64,000 bases of DNA, from positions 62,001 to 126,000 of the forward strand of contig CAVOIB010000002.1 of the NCBI GenBank assembly GCA_963695975.1, in the 5' to 3' direction. This document shows positions 36,295 to 44,848 of this stretch, piece after piece. The notes under the pieces are model-generated. The model ran no database searches and had not been told where the DNA came from. It worked only from the letters and a program-made list of their open reading frames with translations. The position numbers were made by a program, and so were the translations under genes. This stretch comes from JBBQVZ01 sp963695975. GTDB lineage: Bacteria > Actinomycetota > UBA4738 > HRBIN12. Numbering within the stretch: the first letter of the stretch is position 1; each line of letters opens with the position of its first letter.

Positions 36295-37464
36295 TCAGCC
36301 CAGCCCGTGCAGTGAGCGGCAGCTGTCCGCGAGTACGAGACGTCCGAGCCGCTCGGCATCGGCCGAGGAGAGATAGTCGCGGTCGACGAAGCCGTTGAGG
36401 ACGCGCCCGAGGGCCCCCTTCGCGAGGATGGCCGACGCCCAGAACATCTCCGGCTCACCTGCTTCGTCAGAGCCGTACATCAGCTTCGCCGCCGGCACGG
36501 TTCCGACAAGCATCTCGAGCGCCCATTCGACCTGGCCCCATCCCCACGGGATCAACTCAGACAGCTCCAGGTACACGTGGGGCAAGACCGATGCGATGTA
36601 GGCGGATTCCCGCACCCACGGGTACCCCGCATGCACGAGGACGACCGGCTGATCCTGTACATCGATGAGGAGCGGGAACAGGCCCTCCGGTCGGGCGTGA
36701 GGAAGGTCGATGTCGGGATCTCCTCCCCCGCAATGGAAGTGGAACGCGCGGTCGTTCGCCTTGGCGACCGCGAGCACACGACGTACCAGGAAGTCGCGAA
36801 CCGGTTTCGCGTGCTCGCGTGTCTCATTCCAGCTGTCAGCACGCCAGCGGTCGAAGGCGGAGGCCGCGTCGGCGGGGCTCGGGTCACCGATATCCAGTCC
36901 GGTCCGGTACGCGATGATGGACTTATAGGCCACGCAGTTCGGATCGGCCGCCGCCGTCACGGCCTCGTCGTCGATGGCCGCGACCAGATCATCGAAGCTC
37001 CCGTCACGATGGTCCAGCACCCATGGCTCCAGCCGTGTCACGCGGTGCACGCGAACACCGATCGTGGACGCGAACTCCGACGCGGGGATCGGTGGCTGTG
37101 GATATCCCTCATCGGCCAATACGGCGACCACGCCTGCGGCGTCGAGCAACCCCTTCGTGTAGCCCTGCGGGTCGGAGTTGAGCGCCTCGGCGCGCGCGGC
37201 GATGACGGCCTCGCGCGTCGGTTCGCAGCCCAGGTGTGCCGCGAGCCATCGATGCATCGCCAAGCCGAGGACGGTCGACTCTGTGAGACCGTCCACGAAC
37301 GGCCAGAGCTCGGGCTTGAGCTGCGACGACGAGTGGAACGACTCACCCAGGAACGTCGACCGGGTATCGAAGCCCGCCGGATCCCGGGCAAGAAGGTCCT
37401 CGAGCCGATACGGATGCGTGTGCGCGTCGACGACGTCGGCGTCGCGAAGGTCGATCTGCCCCAT
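36295..37464 (-). CDS. Amidohydrolase of the FluG N-terminal type
   Basis: 389 aa amidohydrolase-2 family protein. Metal ligands are visible: DAHTHP (HxH) near residue 12, FHFHCGG in the middle, VLVHAGYPW (His), and YGSDEA (Asp) late. This is the domain that, in fungal FluG and plant NodGS, is fused to a GS domain; here it lies 16 bases downstream of a GS-like gene on the same strand. It probably hydrolyses an amide or decarboxylates a product made by that GS. The start ATG 37464 has GGGAGG six bases upstream; a longer open frame upstream is discarded. Confidence 0.78.
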   Translation of the reverse strand: MGQIDLRDADVVDAHTHPYRLEDLLARDPAGFDTRSTFLGESFHSSSQLKPELWPFVDGLTESTVLGLAMHRWLAAHLGCEPTREAVIAARAEALNSDPQGYTKGLLDAAGVVAVLADEGYPQPPIPASEFASTIGVRVHRVTRLEPWVLDHRDGSFDDLVAAIDDEAVTAAADPNCVAYKSIIAYRTGLDIGDPSPADAASAFDRWRADSWNETREHAKPVRDFLVRRVLAVAKANDRAFHFHCGGGDPDIDLPHARPEGLFPLLIDVQDQPVVLVHAGYPWVRESAYIASVLPHVYLELSELIPWGWGQVEWALEMLVGTVPAAKLMYGSDEAGEPEMFWASAILAKGALGRVLNGFVDRDYLSSADAERLGRLVLADSCRSLHGLG

Positions 37465-37480
37465 GGTTCCTCCCTCGTCG

Positions 37481-38878
37481 CTAGTAGCGCCAGCGGAACG
37501 CCCGGACGACCGCCTCGTCATCCATCTCCCCGTACCGCTCCCATTCCCCCCGGCGGGAGGCCAGGAATGCCTCGAAGAGGATGTCGCCCATCGCCGCGCC
37601 CAACACCGTCGATCCTTCGAGCGCAGTGATGGCTTCACCGAGCGACGCGGGGAGACGGCGGATGCCCATCCGGCGCAGACGTGCGGCGGACATCTCCGCC
37701 GGATCCTCCGACGTGGGCTCGGGGAGCGACAGCTCTGCCTCGAGGCCCGCGAGTCCTGCCGCGACCACCGCGCCGAGCACCAGGTACGGATTCCCTGCGG
37801 CGTCGATCGCCTTGATCTCCATGTTGGCCTCGCTCTCATGAAGGCCACGCATGCCGGTCACGAACCGCATGCCGGCCTCACGGTTCTCCCGGCCCCAACA
37901 CGCGAACGCCCCGGCCCACCGGTGGGGCTTGAGTCGTTGATAGCTCACCGGCGACGGACACGAGATCGCGACGAGGGCGGGCAGCTCCGCGAGCACTCCT
38001 GCCGCGAACATCTCCGCCTTGCGGCGCATGCCCTCCGGTCCACGGCCGCCGGCGAACAGGTTGTGCCCCTTCCGGTCCCAGACGCTGAAGTGGAGGTGAT
38101 ACCCGTTGCCCACCAGTCCGGCGAACACGACCGGTGAGAAGGACACATCCAGTCCATTCGTCCTCGCCGCCGCGCGGACGGTCTGGCGAGCGACGAGGGT
38201 CGAATCGGCGATCCCGATGCCGCTCACGTGCGGGATCGAGAGCTCGAACTGCCCGGTGGAGTATTCGGGGTGATACTGCATCACGCCGGTCCCCTGCGAC
38301 TCGAGCGCACGGATCAACGCCGTCGCGAACGGCTCCTGCTCGTCCAGTACGGCCGCGCCGTAGCCCGGGCCCGTGTGTCCGGGGAGGGGATCCGGTTCCA
38401 CCTCTCCGATACCGACCCGGGAGCGCCGACCCAGGAAGAACTCGAGCTCGTACGCGCCGCGCAGCTCGAGCCCGTGGTCCTCGAGCCGGGAGAGCTGGCG
38501 TGCGGCGAACGCCCGGCCGCACGCCGGCCACGACTCGCCGTCTTGCTGCATCTGATCCACGGGCGCGAGTGCCCACCCAGGCATCGCATCCAATCGGACG
38601 GTCGCCGCCGGATCGGGAACGAGTCGCGTGTCGCCTGTCGGGCCGTTGATCCCCGGCGACGATGCGATCGTGTCGTCGGCCATGAACACCGAGAACACGT
38701 TCGAAAGCCCCACGCCCGAACGGGCTACCTCGGCGAACCGTCTGATGGGGATCGTCTTCACGCGCGTGATGCCCGCGACATCGACCACCGCGAGCGCGAC
38801 CGCCTCGACGCCCTCGGCTGCCAGGCGCCGGGCGATCCCGGCGGCCGTCGCCCGCGACGACGGGCGCGTCACGACCAT
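37481..38878 (-). CDS. Glutamine-synthetase-like amine gamma-glutamyl ligase (paralogue 3)
   Basis: 465 aa. E-x-E is Glu144/Glu146 (YELEFFLG), then PEYSTGQFELS, and the His block GNGYHLHFS. The flap Glu is Trp321, the DGSS loop is absent and R-x-E-x-R reads NMEIK, as in paralogue 2. The start is the ATG at 38878, which has AAGGAG five bases upstream and overlaps the end of the cyclodeaminase gene; a GTG 15 bases upstream is less likely. It is paired with the FluG-like amidohydrolase gene just downstream. Confidence 0.8.
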   Translation of the reverse strand: MVVTRPSSRATAAGIARRLAAEGVEAVALAVVDVAGITRVKTIPIRRFAEVARSGVGLSNVFSVFMADDTIASSPGINGPTGDTRLVPDPAATVRLDAMPGWALAPVDQMQQDGESWPACGRAFAARQLSRLEDHGLELRGAYELEFFLGRRSRVGIGEVEPDPLPGHTGPGYGAAVLDEQEPFATALIRALESQGTGVMQYHPEYSTGQFELSIPHVSGIGIADSTLVARQTVRAAARTNGLDVSFSPVVFAGLVGNGYHLHFSVWDRKGHNLFAGGRGPEGMRRKAEMFAAGVLAELPALVAISCPSPVSYQRLKPHRWAGAFACWGRENREAGMRFVTGMRGLHESEANMEIKAIDAAGNPYLVLGAVVAAGLAGLEAELSLPEPTSEDPAEMSAARLRRMGIRRLPASLGEAITALEGSTVLGAAMGDILFEAFLASRRGEWERYGEMDDEAVVRAFRWRY

Positions 38879-39894
38879 AGGGGCTCCTTCCACAGGGCGA
38901 GCGGGGTTCCGATCCCGAGCTCTTCGGCGCGTCGATAGATCCGCATCGCTCCGGCAACGTCTTCGATGGCAAGACCGATCGGCGACACGAAGACCCGTTG
39001 CGACCGATGAGTGCGGCCCGGACGGATCCCCAGCAGGACCTCATCCAGCTGCGACACGCGATCCCTCGTCACCAGACCCTGTTCCAACGCACGCGCGAAG
39101 GGTCGAGACGCATGACCCGTCTCGTGTTCCCAGACATCGCACACGAGGACGTCGGACCCGGTGATCAGGTCGAGCATCGGGTCCAAGGAGCTGATCGACA
39201 CGAAGATCGCACCCTCCGAGATCCACGACAACGGCACGAAGGGCTCCGGGGCCATCGTCGCAGCGACGACGACCGGGGCATCCAGACACGCGGCGTGGGC
39301 GCTCTCGACGGGCAGCATCGCAACACGCTCAGAAGCCTCGCGTTCGCAGAACGTGCGCGCACGCTCCGGATCCACGTCCCACACGCGAACCTCTTCCAGG
39401 TCGAGCACGCAGCGGAGCGCCATAAGCTGGGTCCGCGCCTGTACGCCAGCGCCAAGGAGCGTCGCGACCTCCGCTCCGGGGTTCGCCAGCTCGCGCACCG
39501 CGATACCTGTAACCGCGCCGGTGCGCATCGCGGAGACGACGGTTCCGTCGAGGACCGCGAGCGGGAGCCCCGTGGTCCGATCCGTGAGCACGATGAGTCC
39601 GATCCCTCGCGGCAAGCCTCGGGAGGGGTTGTCGGGAACCGACGGGATCCACTTCAGGCCGGCGACGTCGATGTCGCCCCCTACGTACGCGGGCATCGCC
39701 ATGATGCGGCCCTCGCGCTCCTCCGTGCCTGGGTCGCCCCCCCAGAAGATCGAGACCTTCCGGGGAAGCACGGCGTCTCCCTGCCCGTGGAGACACAGGG
39801 CGTGTTCGACGACCTCGATCGTTTCGGGCATGTCGAGGCCGCCGGCAGCCACGACATCCTCCTGTGACAAGAAGAGGAACCGGGCCTCGGTCAT
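38869..39894 (-). CDS. Ornithine cyclodeaminase / mu-crystallin family enzyme
   Basis: 341 aa. The family's substrate loop (LKWIPSVPDNPSRGLP), the AMRTGA segment and the GAGVQAR nucleotide-binding turn are visible. Members include ornithine cyclodeaminase, alanine dehydrogenase and ketimine reductases, all NAD(P)-linked. In this setting it could convert a diamino acid, or reduce a cyclic imine formed when an aminoaldehyde closes. The specific residues of true OCD were not checked. It overlaps the next GS-like gene and follows another one by 16 bases, so the order is GS4, OCD, GS3, amidohydrolase in one operon. Confidence 0.82.
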   Translation of the reverse strand: MTEARFLFLSQEDVVAAGGLDMPETIEVVEHALCLHGQGDAVLPRKVSIFWGGDPGTEEREGRIMAMPAYVGGDIDVAGLKWIPSVPDNPSRGLPRGIGLIVLTDRTTGLPLAVLDGTVVSAMRTGAVTGIAVRELANPGAEVATLLGAGVQARTQLMALRCVLDLEEVRVWDVDPERARTFCEREASERVAMLPVESAHAACLDAPVVVAATMAPEPFVPLSWISEGAIFVSISSLDPMLDLITGSDVLVCDVWEHETGHASRPFARALEQGLVTRDRVSQLDEVLLGIRPGRTHRSQRVFVSPIGLAIEDVAGAMRIYRRAEELGIGTPLALWKEPLWS

Positions 39895-39910
39895 CGGTAC
39901 GCGCCGGCCG

Positions 39911-41239
39911 TCAGAAGAGCTCCTGGTACTCCTGCCGCTCCCAGTCGGTCACCCAATCTGCGAACCGCGACAGCTCGTATCGGCGCATGGTGGTGTAGGC
40001 GGTGATGAACTCATCCCCGAAGAACCCCCTCACGTCGGGCTCACCCTCCATCGCGGCGAGCGAATCCTCCAGCTTGAGCGGAAGCTTCTCGAAGGAGTCG
40101 TCGTCCTCGGCGGGGAGGCCCGGTTTCGACGGCTCGGGCGCCGCCAGACCTTCCTCGATCCCTTGCAGACCGGCCGCGAGCAGCCCTGCGCCGACGAGGT
40201 AGGGGTTCGACAGGGCGCTCGGCGCCCGGTACTCGATGTGCTTAGAGGCCGGCGAGCCACTCTTCACCCGGATCAGCGCGGAACGGTCCTCGACACCCCA
40301 CGAGATGTTCGTCGGGCTGAACGTGTGGCGACGGCGTCGGCGCAGGCAGTTCACGGTCGGTGCGATGACCGCATCGATCGCCTTCGCGTACCTGAGCTGC
40401 CCGGCGATGAAGGATCGGCATGTGTCGCTCATCCCGTCGGGGTCGCTCGCGTCGCCGAACACGTTCACGCCCGAGGTCGCGTCCAACAGCGACACGTGCG
40501 TGTGGCATCCGCTCCCCGCCGAGTCGGCCCACGGCTTGCTCATGAAGGTCGCAAGGAGTCCGTCGTTCCGGGCGATCTCCTTGACCCCGTTCTTGAACGT
40601 GAAGCCGCGATCGGGCCCGGCGAGTCCTGTGCTCGGGGCGAAGTTGATCTCCCACTGGGATCCGGCGTACTCGCAGTTCGACGTGATGATGTCCACACCG
40701 ACCAGTGGCATCAGCTGGAGGACGTTCCGGATCGTGGGGACGTAATCGTTCCTGATGGTGTTGAAGATGTGGTAGCCGGAGTAGAGCGGATCACGCGTCG
40801 CTTCGTTCAGCAGGTAGAACTCGAACTCGAACCCCATGAGCGGCTCGAAGCCCATGCCTCGGCAGCGATCCAGCGCCCTGCGGAACACGTGCCTGGGCGT
40901 GGCAGCGAGCGGCGTGCCGTCGTACCACTGCGCGTCGCAGATGAACCGACCGGTCGCCTCGACCCACGGAACGATCGCCGCGCTGTCGGGATCGGGGAAG
41001 AGGAGCTGGTCGCCGTACCCGCGCTCCTCGTGATAGAGCGTGCCGCCGACCACGTCCGACCGCGTGTCCAGGACGCTCGTTCCGCCGTACATGTTCAGCC
41101 CACGCTCCGCGTAGTCGGCCGCGTGGTGGATCGGGATCGTCTTCGACCTGGAGATCCCGTGCAGGTCGGGCAGTTCGAACCGGACGAACGCGATCCCCTG
41201 CTCCTGCCAGTCCTCGAGGATCTGCTTCACATCGCTCAT
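39911..41239 (-). CDS. Glutamine-synthetase-like amine gamma-glutamyl ligase (paralogue 4)
   Basis: 442 aa. E-x-E is Glu138/Glu140 (GFEFEFYLL), the second metal block is CEYAGSQWEIN, and the His block SGCHTHVS. It is divergent from the other four: R-x-E-x-R reads HIEYR, the flap Glu is replaced by Phe307, and a run of five arginines (LRRRRRH) precedes it. Start ATG 41239 has GGAGGAG eight bases upstream. It is the first gene of the minus-strand operon and faces the aminotransferase operon across a 155-base divergent promoter region. Confidence 0.8.
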   Translation of the reverse strand: MSDVKQILEDWQEQGIAFVRFELPDLHGISRSKTIPIHHAADYAERGLNMYGGTSVLDTRSDVVGGTLYHEERGYGDQLLFPDPDSAAIVPWVEATGRFICDAQWYDGTPLAATPRHVFRRALDRCRGMGFEPLMGFEFEFYLLNEATRDPLYSGYHIFNTIRNDYVPTIRNVLQLMPLVGVDIITSNCEYAGSQWEINFAPSTGLAGPDRGFTFKNGVKEIARNDGLLATFMSKPWADSAGSGCHTHVSLLDATSGVNVFGDASDPDGMSDTCRSFIAGQLRYAKAIDAVIAPTVNCLRRRRRHTFSPTNISWGVEDRSALIRVKSGSPASKHIEYRAPSALSNPYLVGAGLLAAGLQGIEEGLAAPEPSKPGLPAEDDDSFEKLPLKLEDSLAAMEGEPDVRGFFGDEFITAYTTMRRYELSRFADWVTDWERQEYQELF

Positions 41240-41266
41240 CGATCCGCTCCTCCTTCGTCGGTGGTG

Positions 41267-41296
41267 GGTATACCGTGCCGAGCCACTCACCCGCAA
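41267..41296 (-). promoter_or_regulatory. Putative promoter for the paralogue-4 operon
   Basis: On the minus strand TTGCGG (41291-41296) and TATACC (41267-41272) are 18 bases apart. TATACC sits in a GGTATACC palindrome. The start lies about 20 bases downstream, followed by the ribosome-binding site of the GS-like gene. A weak but correctly spaced match. Confidence 0.35.
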
Positions 41297-41321
41297 CGCG
41301 CGGAGCATCGCCGGAGGCCGC

Positions 41322-41351
41322 TGGACGGCCGGGCCCGCCTTCCCCTAGGCT
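41322..41351 (+). promoter_or_regulatory. Putative promoter for the aminotransferase operon
   Basis: TGGACG (41322-41327) and TAGGCT (41346-41351) with an 18-base spacer fit a loose actinobacterial sigma-70-type promoter. The start would fall about 37 bases before the ATG at 41395. Low information content; shown because it is the only plausible element in the divergent region on this strand. Confidence 0.3.
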
Positions 41352-41394
41352 CCTCGCCGACCGCTCAGCCCGCTCTGGTCACGCAGGAGGCCGG

Positions 41395-42771
41395 ATGACA
41401 CAGGCGTTCATCGAGAGCCAGGGAACGCACGTGCTCCCCCTCGAGTTCGGGCGAGCCATGCCGGTCATCGTTCGAGGTAACGGCGTGTGGTTGGAGGATG
41501 CCGCCGGACGCCGGTACCTGGACGCCATGAGCGGAGGATCCATGGCCTCGACGCTCGGTCACGGTCGCAGCGACCTCGCCGCTGCCGCTCGCAGGCAGGC
41601 CGAAGTGCTCGCGCACGTGCACAACGAGCGGCTCACCAACCCCGTCCAGGAGCGACTGGCGCGTGAGCTGACCGACGTCGCTCCAGAGGGATTCAGCCGC
41701 GTTCGCTTCACGGTCAGTGGCGCGGACGCGAACGAGATGGCGATCCAACTGGCGCGCAGCTACCACGTCGAGCGGGGAGAGCCCGAGCGCTGGCAGGTGA
41801 TCTCACCCGCGCAGGCCTATCACGGTCCCACGATGGAGACGCTCGCCCTCACCGGACGGCCGGGGATGCACGGCCCCTTCGGTCCCTATCTGCCACACCA
41901 CCTCCACATCCCGCCGAGCACGTGGCACTTCGACCCGTCCGGCGACGCCGCGCTCGAAGCGCTCGACCGTGCGCTCGACGAAGCGGGACCCGGCAAGGTC
42001 TCCGCGTTCTTCTGCGAGGCCATCAGCTCCGCCGCTCTTCCCGCGTACTCGCCACCCCTGCGGTTCTGGAAGGGCCTGGACGAGCGGCGCGAGCGGCACG
42101 GCTTCCTCGTGTGCTTCGACGAGGTCGTGACCGGTGTGGGCCGCACGGGGAGCTGGTTCGCCGGTGCCGAGACGGCGTGCGTCCCCGACATCATCGCGAC
42201 CGCGAAGGGACTCGGCGCGGGCTATGCGGCGATCGGCGCGGTGCTCTGCCGCGAGGACGTGTACGAGGCGGTGGCGCGTGGCTCACGGCGGTTCACGCTC
42301 GGTCACACTTGGGACGGCGCGTCCGTCGCCTGCGCGGTCGGACTCGCGGTCCTGGACGCTCTTCGCTCCGAGCGCTTGATCGAGCGGGTCCGAGACCGTG
42401 GACCCGACCTGCGCGACGAGCTCGAGAGCGCCCTCGCCGGCATCCCGCTCGTGCACGAGGTCAGGGGGCGCGGGTACCTACTCGGCATCGAGTACGTCGA
42501 CCCGCGCGACGGCCGTTCATTCCTCCCGCCGGAGCTGCGCGTGGCGGGCCGGATCGACGGCGCCGCGTTCGAGCGGGATCTCATCACGTTGTCGACGCAG
42601 CCGACGCGCGACGGCTACGCGGGCGACCAGACGTTGTTCGCCCCAGCCTTCACCGCCAGCGACGACGAGCTGGGAGAGATGGTCTCCCGGTTCGCCGACA
42701 CCGTCCGCCGGGTCGCGGAGGAGGTCGAGTCGGAGCTGTCCACGCCATCGGCCAGCGGAGGCCCGCGATGA
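41395..42771 (+). CDS. Class III PLP-dependent aminotransferase (1)
   Basis: 458 aa, family length. PLP lysine is Lys271 in ATAKGLGAGYA; the PLP aspartate is in CFDEVVTG; the substrate region HTWDGASVA is present. Class III enzymes transfer an omega-amino group (GABA, ornithine, putrescine, beta-alanine). Here the substrate may be a gamma-glutamylated amine. The start ATG 41395 has CAGGAGG upstream. It is closely similar to the aminotransferase two genes downstream, suggesting a tandem duplication. Its stop overlaps the next gene (ATGA). Confidence 0.85.
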   Translation: MTQAFIESQGTHVLPLEFGRAMPVIVRGNGVWLEDAAGRRYLDAMSGGSMASTLGHGRSDLAAAARRQAEVLAHVHNERLTNPVQERLARELTDVAPEGFSRVRFTVSGADANEMAIQLARSYHVERGEPERWQVISPAQAYHGPTMETLALTGRPGMHGPFGPYLPHHLHIPPSTWHFDPSGDAALEALDRALDEAGPGKVSAFFCEAISSAALPAYSPPLRFWKGLDERRERHGFLVCFDEVVTGVGRTGSWFAGAETACVPDIIATAKGLGAGYAAIGAVLCREDVYEAVARGSRRFTLGHTWDGASVACAVGLAVLDALRSERLIERVRDRGPDLRDELESALAGIPLVHEVRGRGYLLGIEYVDPRDGRSFLPPELRVAGRIDGAAFERDLITLSTQPTRDGYAGDQTLFAPAFTASDDELGEMVSRFADTVRRVAEEVESELSTPSASGGPR

Positions 42772-43478
42772 GTTCCACGAGCGGGGCGACGGCGCCACTG
42801 CGAGCGCTGATCATCCAGCACGAGGAGCCAACCCCTCCCGGGTTCGTCAACGAGTGGCTCGACGAACATGGGGCGATCGTCGAGACGTTCAGGATCGACA
42901 TCGACGATCGGGAGGTCGACCCATCCGACTTCGACCTCATCGTTTCGCTCGGCGCGGAGTGCGCGGCGTTCGACGACTCCATGCCGTTCGTTCCGCGCGA
43001 GGCGCATCTCATGAAGCAGGCCGTGGATGCGGATGTCCCGGTGCTCGGCCTGTGCTTCGGCGGACAGATGCTCGCCCGCGTGCTCGGCGGCGACGTATTC
43101 CGAAATGATGTCTCGGAGATCGGCTGGCTGCCGGTTCGCAGCAGCGACACCGAGCTGGTGCCCGAGGGACCGTGGTTCCAATGGCACTTCGACGCGTTCA
43201 CGCTTCCACCGGGGGCGACGTTGATCGCGGAATCCGACGTCGGTCCGCAGGCGTTCGTCGCGGGACGCAGCCTCGGTCTCCAGTTCCACCCCGAGGTGAC
43301 GACCCAGATCATGGACGACTGGGTTCGCGTCTACCGCCACGAGCTCGACGCCGACGGTGTCGATCCCGACGCGTTGCTCGAGGAGACCAAACGGCGCGCA
43401 CCCGAGACCCGGCAGATGTCGCACCAGTTGCTGGAGCGATACCTGAGCGACATCGCCGGTCTGAGCTCGACGGGGTGA
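42768..43478 (+). CDS. Class I glutamine-amidotransferase-like hydrolase (2)
   Basis: 236 aa GATase1 domain. Nucleophile Cys96 lies in GLCFGGQ, and the catalytic His/Glu pair in QFHPEV. It is of the same general type as the amidotransferase at 32580 and is not a PuuD. It is translationally coupled on both sides, to an aminotransferase on each, which makes a role in the same pathway likely: cleavage of the gamma-glutamyl group after the amine end has been processed. An ATP-linked amidation partner is not adjacent, so the substrate is inferred. Confidence 0.78.
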   Translation: MSSTSGATAPLRALIIQHEEPTPPGFVNEWLDEHGAIVETFRIDIDDREVDPSDFDLIVSLGAECAAFDDSMPFVPREAHLMKQAVDADVPVLGLCFGGQMLARVLGGDVFRNDVSEIGWLPVRSSDTELVPEGPWFQWHFDAFTLPPGATLIAESDVGPQAFVAGRSLGLQFHPEVTTQIMDDWVRVYRHELDADGVDPDALLEETKRRAPETRQMSHQLLERYLSDIAGLSSTG

Positions 43479-43483
43479 GCGGG

Positions 43484-44848
43484 ATGATCGGCGCCGACGA
43501 CACGAAGGTGTTCCCCCGGTTCCTCGACCTCGAATACCCGAGCATCGAACGGGGCGAGGGGGTCTGGCTCTCCACCACGGACGGCAGACGCATCCTGGAC
43601 GCGTGCTCCGGTGGTGCGATGGCCTCGTGCCTCGGGCACGGGTTCCGCGAGATCATCGACGCGGCCGCCGATCAAGCGGAGCGCATCTCCTACTACTACA
43701 ACCACCACTTCACGAGCGAGCCGCAGGAGCGGCTGGCCGACCGTCTGTTGCAGGTGGCGATGCCCGAGATGGCGCGGGTCAAGTTCGTCTCGGGCGGATC
43801 GGAGGCCAACGAATCCGCGCTCCAGCTCGCTCGGCTCTACCACGTGGAAGAAGGCCGGTCCGAGCGCTGGCGGGTGATCTCGCCGGCCCAGTCCTACCAC
43901 GGCTCGACCATGGGCTCGCTCGCCCTCTCCGGTCGACGAACGCTCCAGGAGCCCTATGCGCCCTACCTGGCCTCGCACCTGCATCTCGCGCCCTCGACGT
44001 GGCGGTTCGATCCGAGCGGAGAGGCGGCGCTTCAAGAGCTCGATCGCTTGCTGGATGAGGCCGGGCCGGAGACGATCGCGGCGTTCTTCTGCGAGCCCGT
44101 GAGCGCGGCGGCGCTCCCCGCGTATTCTCCGCCGGAACGGTTCTGGAAGGGGCTCGACGAGCGCCGGGCCGAGCATGGGTTCCTCATCTGCTTCGACGAG
44201 GTGGTTTCCGGCATGGGTCGGGTCGGGAGCTGGCTCGCGGCCCATCAGCTCCCGATCGAGCCGGACATCGTGACGATCGGCAAAGGGCTCGGCGCGGGAT
44301 ACGCGCCCATCGGCGCGGTCGTCTGCCGCCAGCACGTGTACGACGCCATCGATCAGGGCTCGCGCGAGTTCGACCTGGGTCACACGTGGGACGGTGCCCC
44401 GCTCCCCATGGCCGTCGGCAACGCCGTCCTCGACGCGCTGGTGGAGCGCGGCCTGGTGGAGCGGGTCCGCGGCCGTGGGCAGAGCCTGCGGGACGAGCTC
44501 GAGGCCGCGCTTCAGGGGTCGGAGATCGTGCGGGAGGTGCGCGGAAGGGGATTCCTCCTCGGCGTGGAGCTCGTCGATCCACGCGATGGCGAGTCGTTCC
44601 TTCCCGTCGACCTCGACGCTGCCGCCCTCGTCGATGACACCGCGTTCGAACATGGGGTGCTCGTGACATCCACCCACCCGCAGGCCGACGGATTCGCCGG
44701 TGACCAGACGCTCCTCGCCCCCGCGTACGTCAGCACGGACGAGGAGCTCGGCGAGATGGTCGGCAGGTTCGCGTCGGCGATCGGGGATGTCGAGCGCGTG
44801 ATCAAGGACAGCCTGTCGGGCTCGCCGGACGGCCGGGCGCCTCGATGA
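43484..44848 (+). CDS. Class III PLP-dependent aminotransferase (2)
   Basis: 454 aa, very similar in layout to aminotransferase 1. PLP lysine is Lys267 in IGKGLGAGYA; FDEVVSG carries the PLP aspartate; HTWDGAPL is the phosphate loop region. Beta-strand and helix order are the same, and the shared C-terminus (GDQTLLAPAYVS versus GDQTLFAPAFTA) points to a common duplication. Substrate differences cannot be predicted. An in-frame GTG lies nine bases upstream. Its stop overlaps the GS-like gene (ATGA). Confidence 0.85.
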   Translation: MIGADDTKVFPRFLDLEYPSIERGEGVWLSTTDGRRILDACSGGAMASCLGHGFREIIDAAADQAERISYYYNHHFTSEPQERLADRLLQVAMPEMARVKFVSGGSEANESALQLARLYHVEEGRSERWRVISPAQSYHGSTMGSLALSGRRTLQEPYAPYLASHLHLAPSTWRFDPSGEAALQELDRLLDEAGPETIAAFFCEPVSAAALPAYSPPERFWKGLDERRAEHGFLICFDEVVSGMGRVGSWLAAHQLPIEPDIVTIGKGLGAGYAPIGAVVCRQHVYDAIDQGSREFDLGHTWDGAPLPMAVGNAVLDALVERGLVERVRGRGQSLRDELEAALQGSEIVREVRGRGFLLGVELVDPRDGESFLPVDLDAAALVDDTAFEHGVLVTSTHPQADGFAGDQTLLAPAYVSTDEELGEMVGRFASAIGDVERVIKDSLSGSPDGRAPR

